A DNA stretch of 64,000 bases from NCBI RefSeq assembly GCF_020884755.1, contig NZ_BPWE01000002.1, positions 186,001-250,000 on the forward strand, in the 5' to 3' direction. The stretch is from Bifidobacterium mizhiense (lineage in GTDB: Bacteria > Actinomycetota > Actinomycetes > Actinomycetales > Bifidobacteriaceae). A program made the position numbers and the translations under genes. The notes under the pieces were generated by a model, which had not been told where the DNA came from, ran no database searches, and was given only the letters and a program-made list of their open reading frames with translations. Shown one piece after another: positions 1-6,739 of the stretch. The stretch's first letter is position 1. The number at the start of each line of letters is the position of its first letter.

Positions 1-30
1 GCAAACAACTGTCCAATAATATACCACCAA

Positions 31-50
31 CCGGACCCGCTGGGGCCCGG
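31..50 (-). terminator. Probable terminator downstream of pgi
   Basis: An 8-bp inverted repeat (31-38 with 43-50, 4-base loop, one G-T pair) lies just beyond the pgi stop codon. Read on the minus strand it is a GC-rich hairpin followed by a T- and A-containing stretch but no clean T-run. Function is inferred from position. Confidence 0.45.
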
Positions 51-57
51 CATGACA

Positions 58-1755
58 TCAGCGGCGGTGGGCCCTGTAGAAGGCGATCAGGGACTTGGTG
101 GACTGGTCCTGCTCGGCCAGCGCCTGGTCATCCCGGGAGATGGCCGGGGTGATCTCGCGGGCCAGCTTCTTGCCCAGCTCAACACCCCACTGGTCGAAGG
201 AATCAATGCCCCAGACCGTGCCCTCGGTCAGCGTGATGTGCTCGTAGAGGGCGATCAGCTCGCCCAGGGCGGCCGGAGTCAGCGCATCGCCGAAGATGGA
301 GGTGGTGGGCCGGTTGCCGGTGAAGACCCGGGCCGGAACGATGGCCTCCGGAGTGCCCTCGGCGCGGACCTCGTCGGCGGTCTTGCCGAAGGCCAATGCC
401 TTGGTCTGGGCCAGGAAGTTGGCCAGGAAGAGCTCATGGACGTCCTGGTCCCCGTCCTTGGCTGGATTGGGGGTGTTGGCGAAGGCGATGAAGTCGGCGG
501 GGATCAGACGGGTGCCCTGGTGGATGAGCTGGTAGAAGGCGTGCTGGCCGTTGGTGCCGGGCTCCCCCCAGAAGATTTCGCCGGTCAGGCTGGTCACCGG
601 CGTGCCGTCCCAGCGCACGGACTTGCCGTTGGACTCCATGGTCAGCTGCTGCAGATAGGCCGGGAAGCGGTGCAGATACTGGTCATAAGGCAGCACGGCG
701 TGCGAGTGGGCGCCGAAGAAGTTGACATACCAGACGTTGAGCAGGCCCATCAAGGCCACCACGTTCCGATCCAGAGGAGTGGCGCGGAAGTAACGATCGA
801 CGGTGTTGAAGCCCTTGAGGAACTCCTCGAAACGCTCGGGGCCGATGGTGATGGCCAGGGAGGTGCCCACGGCGGAATCCACCGAGTACCGGCCGCCGAC
901 CCAGTTCCAGAAGCCGAAGACGTTGTCCGGATCGATGCCGAAGTCGCGCACCTTGTCCAGGGCGGTCGAAACGGCGATGAAGTGCCGACGGATGGCCTCG
1001 GCCGAGAGGTCCTCGCCGTCCTTGGACAGCAGGCCGCGCTCCCCCAGGCTCTTCAGGAGCCAGGCGCGGGCCTGGCGGGCGTTGGTCAGGGTCTCCAGGG
1101 TGGTGAAGGTCTTGGAGACGATGATGAAGAGCGTGGTCTCCGGATCCAGATCGCGCGTCTTCTCGGCCAGGTCGTTGGGATCGATGTTGGAGATGTAGCG
1201 GGCGCTGATGCCGGCATCCGCGTAGGGCTTCAGGGCCTCGTAAGCCATGACCGGGCCAAGGTCGGAGCCGCCGATGCCGATGTTGACCACGGTGGTGATC
1301 CGCTTGCCGGTCAGACCGGTCCAGCTGCCCGAGCGGACCTGGTCGGCAAAGGCATAGATGCGCTTGAGGGTGTCGCGGACGTCGCCGACAACATCCTGGC
1401 CGTCCACGATCAGCCGGCCGCGATCCTCCTCGGGACGGCGCAGGGCTGTGTGCAGGACGGCCCTGTCCTCGGTGTTGTTGATGTGCTCGCCGTTGAACAT
1501 GGCCTCGATCCGCTCCTCAAGGCCGACCTCGCGACCCAGCTGGGCCAGCAGTGACAGGGTCTCGGGCTGAATCAGGTTCTTGGACAGATCGATATAGAGA
1601 TCACCCAGCTCGAAGCTGAGCTTTTCGGTGCGCTGCGGATCCTTGGCGAACCATGCGCGCAGATCGATCCCCTGGCGCTGCATGTCGTCGAAGTGCTGGT
1701 GCAAGGCCGCCCAGGCCTTGGTGCTGGTAGCGTCCACTGGAGGATTGATGGCCAT
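58..1755 (-). CDS. pgi: Glucose-6-phosphate isomerase
   Basis: Cytoplasmic enzyme that interconverts glucose 6-phosphate and fructose 6-phosphate; in bifidobacteria it supplies fructose 6-phosphate to the phosphoketolase (bifid) shunt. The 565-residue product is the usual length of the long bacterial Pgi type. Visible family features are the [11 protein letters not shown] sugar-phosphate-binding segment, the SKTFTTLET signature, [11 protein letters not shown], and the C-terminal region around WGVELGK. I chose the ATG at 1755, preceded by AAAGGA 11 nt upstream, which gives [15 protein letters not shown]; the open frame runs 24 codons further upstream but without a ribosome-binding site. It lies 129 bp downstream of, and on the same strand as, the guanylyltransferase gene. 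Function is secure. Confidence 0.97.
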   Translation of the reverse strand: MAINPPVDATSTKAWAALHQHFDDMQRQGIDLRAWFAKDPQRTEKLSFELGDLYIDLSKNLIQPETLSLLAQLGREVGLEERIEAMFNGEHINNTEDRAVLHTALRRPEEDRGRLIVDGQDVVGDVRDTLKRIYAFADQVRSGSWTGLTGKRITTVVNIGIGGSDLGPVMAYEALKPYADAGISARYISNIDPNDLAEKTRDLDPETTLFIIVSKTFTTLETLTNARQARAWLLKSLGERGLLSKDGEDLSAEAIRRHFIAVSTALDKVRDFGIDPDNVFGFWNWVGGRYSVDSAVGTSLAITIGPERFEEFLKGFNTVDRYFRATPLDRNVVALMGLLNVWYVNFFGAHSHAVLPYDQYLHRFPAYLQQLTMESNGKSVRWDGTPVTSLTGEIFWGEPGTNGQHAFYQLIHQGTRLIPADFIAFANTPNPAKDGDQDVHELFLANFLAQTKALAFGKTADEVRAEGTPEAIVPARVFTGNRPTTSIFGDALTPAALGELIALYEHITLTEGTVWGIDSFDQWGVELGKKLAREITPAISRDDQALAEQDQSTKSLIAFYRAHRR

Positions 1756-1829
1756 GGTTGTTCGGGTCCTTTCATGAGGTGATGCCCGGTCTACCGAGCA
1801 CCCGGTTCTGTAACCCAAACTACTCACAA

Positions 1830-1866
1830 AAGCAGACAGAAGACAACAAAATCAGTCAATCTGCTT
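1830..1866 (-). terminator. Weak inverted repeat between manC and pgi
   Basis: Seven-base perfect arms (1830-1836 and 1860-1866) enclose a 23-base loop. On the minus strand the second arm runs into TTGTG. It could end the guanylyltransferase transcript or be part of the pgi leader. The loop is long, so this is a tentative call. Confidence 0.25.
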
Positions 1867-1884
1867 GACCGAGCCGAATCGCTG

Positions 1885-3018
1885 TCAAAGTATGTCGTCA
1901 CAGCCGTACTGGGCCAACTTGGCCACCATGTCCTTGACTTCCTGACTGCGGGCCCGGGGGGCCACCAGGAGAGCATCGGGAGTGTCGACGACGATCATGT
2001 CATCCACACCCAGAAGGGCGACCGTGCGTTCCGAGCCTGGCACGACCATGTCTCCTGCTGAATCCAGATACATGACCCGGTCGGCATCCCCAAGAATCTT
2101 GATGTTGCGCCTGTTGGAGGACGGCAGCAGGCCGGCCACCGAATTGAAGTCGCCGATGTCATCCCAATCGAAGCCCCCTGGAACAACCGCCACGCCGCCG
2201 GCCGCCGATAGGGGCTCGGCTACGGCATAGTCGAAGGCGATCTTCTCGATGCCCGGCCAGTACTCCTCCATAGCCTGGCTGCGGGCCTGCCCGCCCTGAT
2301 CCCAGACCTGGGCGATGGCCATGACCGCGGCGTGGAGCTCCGGCTTGTAACGACGCAGGCAGTCCAGGAGCACCTGCGCTTGCATGACGAACATGCCGGC
2401 GTTCCATCGGTACTCCCCTGTAGACAGGTAGGCCTGGGCCGTAGAGGCATCCGGCTTCTCGACGAATTCGCTGACCAAGCGGGCATCAGGGGCCCCGGGA
2501 ATGCGATCGGCCAGGGAGGGTCCTTGGTGGATGTAGCCGAAGGCGGTGGAGGGACGGGAGGCGGCGATGCCGATGGTAGTCACAAAACCGGCCCGGGCCG
2601 CCGCCACCGCCTGCTCCACTGAGGCCGCGAATGCTTTGTCGTCTCGGATGACGTGGTCGGCGGCAAAGGAGCCCACGATGATTTCCCCGCCGTGCCGCTG
2701 GGCCAGTACAGCAGTCGCCAAGGCTATGGCCGCCGTGGAATCGCGAGGAACCGGCTCGGCGAAGAGCGCGTCCTCAGCCAGATCCGGAAGCTGCTGACGC
2801 ACCTGGTCCACATGCCGCTGGCCAGTGGAGACGACCACATGGTCAGCCCCGCAGATGCCGGCCAGCCGGTCAAAGGTGCCCTGGATCATTGTTCTGCCTG
2901 ATCCCAACAGATCATAGAGGAACTTGGGCCGGTCCTGGCGGCTCAATGGCCAGAGCCGGGTGCCCACACCACCGGCCGGAATGACGGCATAGAAATCATT
3001 GAGATCCATGCCTTCCAT
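1885..3018 (-). CDS. manC: Mannose-1-phosphate guanylyltransferase
   Basis: Makes GDP-mannose from mannose 1-phosphate and GTP, a precursor for mannosylated glycans and exopolysaccharide. The nucleotidyltransferase signature IPAGGVGTRLWPLSRQDRPK sits at the N-terminus, followed by FAADHVI (metal and sugar binding), FGYIHQG, FVEKPD and WNAGMFV, all in the order expected for the family. At about 377 residues it is the single-domain form without the phosphomannose isomerase extension. The start is uncertain: ATG at 3018 or 3009, or TTG at 3057; no strong ribosome-binding site precedes any of them. It is divergent from the tRNA pair that begins at 3132. No polysaccharide cluster is visible next to it, so its product may feed a pathway elsewhere. 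Confidence 0.9.
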   Translation of the reverse strand: MEGMDLNDFYAVIPAGGVGTRLWPLSRQDRPKFLYDLLGSGRTMIQGTFDRLAGICGADHVVVSTGQRHVDQVRQQLPDLAEDALFAEPVPRDSTAAIALATAVLAQRHGGEIIVGSFAADHVIRDDKAFAASVEQAVAAARAGFVTTIGIAASRPSTAFGYIHQGPSLADRIPGAPDARLVSEFVEKPDASTAQAYLSTGEYRWNAGMFVMQAQVLLDCLRRYKPELHAAVMAIAQVWDQGGQARSQAMEEYWPGIEKIAFDYAVAEPLSAAGGVAVVPGGFDWDDIGDFNSVAGLLPSSNRRNIKILGDADRVMYLDSAGDMVVPGSERTVALLGVDDMIVVDTPDALLVAPRARSQEVKDMVAKLAQYGCDDIL

Positions 3019-3081
3019 TGTGTCAAGAAGCTTGTACACCCTCGGCCCGAAGTGCAAGGCGTTTTTATCGCGCGCATCCAG

Positions 3082-3087
3082 TATGAT
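3082..3087 (+). promoter_or_regulatory. Candidate -10 box for the tRNA pair
   Basis: TATGAT lies 45 bases before the first tRNA base. No convincing -35 hexamer is visible at 16-18 bases upstream. The call rests on sequence and position only. Confidence 0.35.
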
Positions 3088-3131
3088 GTGACATGTTGTC
3101 TTCTTCCGGCAGGTCCGGACGGGAGGCGAAG

Positions 3132-3204
3132 GCCACTTTAGCTCAGTTGGCAGAGCGTCTCACTCGTAATGAGAAGGTCGACAGTTCGATTCTGTCAAGT
3201 GGCT
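3132..3204 (+). tRNA. tRNA-Thr (anticodon CGT)
   Basis: The 73-base sequence folds as a complete cloverleaf: acceptor GCCACTT pairs with AAGTGGC, the D arm is GCTC/GAGC, the anticodon stem is TCTCA/TGAGA with loop CTCGTAA, and the T arm is GACAG/CTGTC with loop TTCGATT. The discriminator base is T. CCA is not encoded. It reads ACG codons. It is followed 40 bases later by tRNA-Leu, and the pair appears to be the ancestor of decayed copies found between the surface-protein genes to the right. Confidence 0.97.
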
Positions 3205-3244
3205 CTTTCACCAGCTGCCCTTTCAACGGCAGGGCATGTCGTAC

Positions 3245-3325
3245 GCGCGAGTGGCGTAATGGTAGCCGCGCAGGATTTAGGTTCCTGTGTCTTCGGACGT
3301 GTGGGTTCGAGTCCCATCTCGCGCA
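3245..3325 (+). tRNA. tRNA-Leu (anticodon TAG)
   Basis: A class II tRNA of 81 bases. Acceptor GCGCGAG pairs with CTCGCGC, the anticodon stem CAGGA/TCCTG encloses the loop TTTAGGT, and a long variable arm (GTGTCTTCGGACGT) precedes the T arm with GTTCGAGTCCC. The discriminator is A, as leucine tRNAs require. CCA is not encoded. It reads CUA (and possibly CUG) codons. Confidence 0.97.
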
Positions 3326-3337
3326 CAGGTATTAAGA

Positions 3338-3363
3338 ACAGGGCCCGCAAGAACAGGCCCTGT
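3338..3363. terminator. Hairpin between tRNA-Leu and surface protein gene 1
   Basis: Eight-base perfect arms (3338-3345 and 3356-3363) with a 10-base loop separate the plus-strand tRNAs from the 3' end of the minus-strand surface-protein gene. It probably serves both directions. A second small GATCC/GGATC hairpin (3366-3380) touches the stop codon. Homologous hairpins sit in the same place behind the other paralogues. Confidence 0.7.
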
Positions 3364-3378
3364 CTGATCCTGCCGGGA

Positions 3379-6312
3379 TCAGTGGCGGCTTTCCTGCTTG
3401 TTCCTCAGGCAGGCCACGAAGCCCACCAGACCAAGGGCTATCAGCAGCATGATCTTGAGCATCGAAAGCGGCCAGCCGCCGGTAAGAGGCAGAGAGGACG
3501 TCGAGGGGCGGAATTCCAGCTCATGCGACACTGACGCCGACTGGTTCCCGCCCTGGAACCTGCCTTGGGCATCAGGGCCCTCGGCATCGTCGGAAAGCAC
3601 CTGAGCAGTAAACTCACCCTGGTTGACACCCTCAGGCGGAGTCGCCTGCCATGAACCCTGGTCCCCCACAATGACATCGGTGCTGTTGTTGCCATTTCCA
3701 GGCCAGGTTATCCGGACAGCGGTCCCCTTGGTCTCGGGAATCTTCCTGTCCCCGTCCACATACTTGTAGGCTTTGCCAGCCACTTGGAAGACGTCGTACC
3801 GCTCCAAGACCAGTGTGGTGGGTGTCATGTCGACCTTGCGCTCGATGGATGCCGGGTTCGAGCGTAGGTTCATCGGGTTGATCATCTCAACCTGGAAGGT
3901 ATAGGTCTGCGTCTCGTCACTGCCGTTATAGCCAGCGAACTTGTCAGCAGGAATATCCAGCGACCAGGACCAGGTGGAATCCGCAGTCTTGGTCAAGCCC
4001 AGCGTAAGACCTGTCGCGGAATCCGCGACGGAAGACACCGTGCTGACCACCGCATCCCTCTGGAAGGTGTTGGCCGAGGTGGTCAGCAGACTGGTCCAAT
4101 CAGAGACAGCATTCTGCTTCATGGAAATGGCCATCCTGGAATCCGTCATCCCCAGCCCTCCCGAGGACCATGCCGTATACACAGGCGACACCTCACCCTT
4201 GAATGTCACCACCGAATCCGCCGGCAGACTCCCGTTTACCGTATGGGGCACCGTGACCGCGAGCTTGCTCGCATCCGGGACGTTTTCACCCGAGACGAAA
4301 TAAGCCGTGCCGATATTCGAGAAGAAGGAGGTCAGGCCGAACCCGGAGATAGACTCAGTTACCCAGGCATGATAACGTCTGTAGCCGCTGTACTTGTTGC
4401 CCGGATCCGGGGACGGATACAGCTTGTTCGTGTCATGTATCCGCCAGGAGCCCCCCTGCTTGCTGCCGGTGTCGACCTCGCATACGGTTTCACCCAACCT
4501 GAATCCCCATGTGTCCGAGCTTTTCACCAGGTCATCACCATTCGCGCCCTGGCCCTCCACAATGGGATTGTTGGGATCCTCGCCGTAGAGAGTGACCTTG
4601 TTAGGGCGCGCAGCATCCTTTGAGGGCGTGCACTCACCACTGATTACCGGATCAAGCTTGGTCGTATACACGCTCCCAGAAGCATCCAAATCGGCATCCG
4701 CATCATTCTCGATCTTGGTGATGGTCGGATCATCGGGACGAGGCACATCATACTTATAAAAGGCACTATTGATCGTCCAGCCCGCAGAGATATTCGTATC
4801 CTTCTCAACGGTGGACATACCATCGTTTATCCCTACAAGACCAGCACTCTTGGGGTTGTACACTTCAGGACTGACGGTACAAGCGCTGCCGTCCCGATTC
4901 GTAGTAACAGGCCAAGTGACCATCTTGAAGTAACCGTCAAGATCCTGCTTCTCCTTGGCCTCCTTGAAATCAATCCCGCCATCATCCTTCTGAGCAGGCA
5001 TGAGATTGCCATCCTTATCAGTGGCAAAAAGCACGTTGGGGTTGTCGAGATACCTCGGATCCTTTGGGCTCACGTTGAAAGCGGAATACTTACTGACTTG
5101 GGCTGCCTTGCTGGTCGTAGTAGTCGCCGTATTAGGAGACGGCTGCTGCCCTGTCACCAGGACCGGCTCAGGGGTCAGCTCATTGACAGGCACCCACTCG
5201 CTGTCCTTGAGAGCCACCCACTGGTAATAGTACGAATTGGTCTCAGAACAGATGCCATCAGGATTATCACTTGTACTGCCACGCGGATTCAGCCAGTACA
5301 CGAAGAAGGAGCGTGCCGGAGCTGTGCCCGGAGCAGTGGCATTTATATCTCCCATTGTATTATCGCTATAAGCCGGAAAACCATAGTCGGTCACCATACC
5401 CCAATTAGCCTGATGGTTTTGATAAAGATTTGGGTTGCTGTCCCATCCAACCCAAGAATACGGGCCACTGCACTTCATATCTGCTTTGCTGTCCAAGCAG
5501 TAACCCATATACACTTTCATCTGTTTGTCCTGGGACATGCTCGCCGTGATATTTGAATATCTATCCTGAGCCTGTAAATCACTCATGGAAGCCGGATCAA
5601 AACTTGTGCAGTTATTTGTAGTCCAAGACCAGGAAGAAGTGCCGCAAGACAGGATGTCATTCTGGTCACCAACGATGGCAAAGACATTCAAGGGTTCGGG
5701 GTGACCGCCAACCGCAAATTTCGCGGGATCTGTAGACTTATCCGCGATGTTCATATCGCCCTCGATGGATATGGTCAGGTAGTCGTACAAACCAGAATTG
5801 ATTATCTTATGAACGGTGAAGAACTCTTTGTGGTTCTGGGCCCAGGCTAAGGCTCCATCATAAGCGTTGGCATTTTTGTTGCTGTCTACGTAATCATCTG
5901 GAGTAATAGTGTTCATATACCGCACGCGTCGGTAATAGCTAGGATTGTCAGAACCAACAAACTGATATATGAAAGATAGATTGCATTGTGACGGATTACT
6001 GGTGTCAGTTTGACCAACACCGACACAATCCGGCTTGAATTCATTGTGTTTCACACGCAGGATGAAGTCCATGCGCAGCTCATCCTGGTAGGCATCGATC
6101 CTGTCGTTGAAGGCCATCATCCTATAGAGCTTCGGTGTTCTGCTGGCCGTTTCGTCCTGTCCATCAACGGCATTGGCCCGATTGGCCGAAAGGGCGCTCA
6201 GCCCCAGCGGAACAACCATGGCCAGCGTCGCCAGAAGGGTTACCAGAACGGCGATGATCTGACGGCTGACATGCTGCGGACCCTCGGCGCTCCGTTCTTG
6301 TAATCGCTTCAA
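3379..6312 (-). CDS. Surface protein 1 of a six-copy tandem family, LPXTG type
   Basis: Function unknown; predicted cell-wall-anchored adhesin-like protein of 977 residues. Numbering from the ATG two codons upstream: a signal peptide with hydrophobic core 21-43 and an Ala-X-Ala site near 50; a cysteine-containing N-terminal region to about 390 ending in the shared stretch ELTPEPVLVTGQQPSPN; a middle region; then three segments that look like bacterial Ig-like domains (about 529-676, 684-830, 831-937); finally LPLTGGW at 943-949, a membrane helix and the tail RNKQESRH, the layout of a sortase substrate. Ten cysteines (98, 112, 225, 237, 274, 283, 357, 480, 563, 613) match all five paralogues. 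I chose the TTG at 6312, seven bases after a GGGGG ribosome-binding tract; the ATG at 6318 is only one base from it. The N-terminal half is closest to copy 6, the far end of the array. The promoter box seen in copies 3-5 is degraded here. No sortase gene lies in the window. Confidence 0.9.
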   Translation of the reverse strand: MKRLQERSAEGPQHVSRQIIAVLVTLLATLAMVVPLGLSALSANRANAVDGQDETASRTPKLYRMMAFNDRIDAYQDELRMDFILRVKHNEFKPDCVGVGQTDTSNPSQCNLSFIYQFVGSDNPSYYRRVRYMNTITPDDYVDSNKNANAYDGALAWAQNHKEFFTVHKIINSGLYDYLTISIEGDMNIADKSTDPAKFAVGGHPEPLNVFAIVGDQNDILSCGTSSWSWTTNNCTSFDPASMSDLQAQDRYSNITASMSQDKQMKVYMGYCLDSKADMKCSGPYSWVGWDSNPNLYQNHQANWGMVTDYGFPAYSDNTMGDINATAPGTAPARSFFVYWLNPRGSTSDNPDGICSETNSYYYQWVALKDSEWVPVNELTPEPVLVTGQQPSPNTATTTTSKAAQVSKYSAFNVSPKDPRYLDNPNVLFATDKDGNLMPAQKDDGGIDFKEAKEKQDLDGYFKMVTWPVTTNRDGSACTVSPEVYNPKSAGLVGINDGMSTVEKDTNISAGWTINSAFYKYDVPRPDDPTITKIENDADADLDASGSVYTTKLDPVISGECTPSKDAARPNKVTLYGEDPNNPIVEGQGANGDDLVKSSDTWGFRLGETVCEVDTGSKQGGSWRIHDTNKLYPSPDPGNKYSGYRRYHAWVTESISGFGLTSFFSNIGTAYFVSGENVPDASKLAVTVPHTVNGSLPADSVVTFKGEVSPVYTAWSSGGLGMTDSRMAISMKQNAVSDWTSLLTTSANTFQRDAVVSTVSSVADSATGLTLGLTKTADSTWSWSLDIPADKFAGYNGSDETQTYTFQVEMINPMNLRSNPASIERKVDMTPTTLVLERYDVFQVAGKAYKYVDGDRKIPETKGTAVRITWPGNGNNSTDVIVGDQGSWQATPPEGVNQGEFTAQVLSDDAEGPDAQGRFQGGNQSASVSHELEFRPSTSSLPLTGGWPLSMLKIMLLIALGLVGFVACLRNKQESRH

Positions 6313-6564
6313 TACCATACCCCCAAACCAAGATATAATTATCCCTTAGAGCGGCTCTACTTTGCTTTTAAATTGTCCCCAATGGTTTCGACCATATCAT
6401 AGAGATAATAAAATAGCATCATCGCTTTTTCTTTACACGCTTTACGAACACTGAAATTGCAAGCACGATCTGGGATACATATAGGGCGTTTCGCAACCGG
6501 TATTGCGGCGACCGTTTACGGTCCGTTTACAATCTTCATCTGACTGGTCTGGGTCGGAGTGGAG

Positions 6565-6660
6565 GCCACTTTGGCATGGCAAGATCGACAGTTCGATGCC
6601 GTCAAGCGACTCTTACTCCAGCTGCCTTCAGACGTGCGGGTTCGAGCCCCATCTCGCGCA
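6565..6660 (+). pseudogene. Decayed copy of the tRNA-Thr / tRNA-Leu pair
   Basis: Bases 6565-6611 match tRNA-Thr at both ends: the 5' GCCACTTT, and the 3' half around GATCGACAGTTCGAT up to the acceptor. The D arm and most of the anticodon arm are missing. The linker CCAGCTGCC also matches. Bases 6627-6660 match the last third of tRNA-Leu (variable arm, T arm GGGTTCGAGCCCCATC, acceptor 3' strand), and the first two thirds are deleted. Neither can fold into a tRNA. The order and strand are those of the intact pair at 3132-3325, so this is a duplicate that decayed in place. Confidence 0.88.
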
Positions 6661-6675
6661 CAGAAAATGCCAGCA

Positions 6676-6722
6676 AGGCCTGCCCCCATCCTCCTCATTC
6701 CATAGAGGTGAGCGCAGGCCCT
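6676..6722 (-). terminator. Hairpin downstream of surface protein gene 2
   Basis: GGCCTGC (6677-6683) pairs with GCAGGCC (6714-6720), and an inner CCTC/GAGG pair (6693-6696, 6705-6708) extends the fold. It occupies the same place as the T-tailed terminators of genes 4-6 but lacks a clear T-run. Confidence 0.55.
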
Positions 6723-6739
6723 ACCTTATGCCACCGAAA

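Larger units (their letters stand above)
6313..6739. other. Spacer between surface protein genes 1 and 2
   Basis: This 426-base stretch holds, from left to right, the GGGGG ribosome-binding tract and 5' block of gene 1, a relic of the tRNA-Thr/tRNA-Leu pair (6565-6660, listed separately) and the hairpin of gene 2. The counterpart of the promoter of genes 3-5 is present but mutated: TTATCT in place of TTGTGC and CCATTG in place of TAATTG. No protein gene is credible in it. Confidence 0.7.

Noticed and set aside
52-1554. Long open frame of 500 codons opposite pgi
   Set aside because: Gly-, Val- and Asp-rich mirror of a GC-rich gene on the other strand, with no domain pattern; pgi is unmistakable.
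3303-6664. tRNA-Leu 3' end repeated at both sides of surface gene 1, resembling attL/attR of an integrated element
   Set aside because: The right-hand repeat also carries the tRNA-Thr remnant and the linker in the correct order, and there is no integrase. A tandem duplication explains it better.
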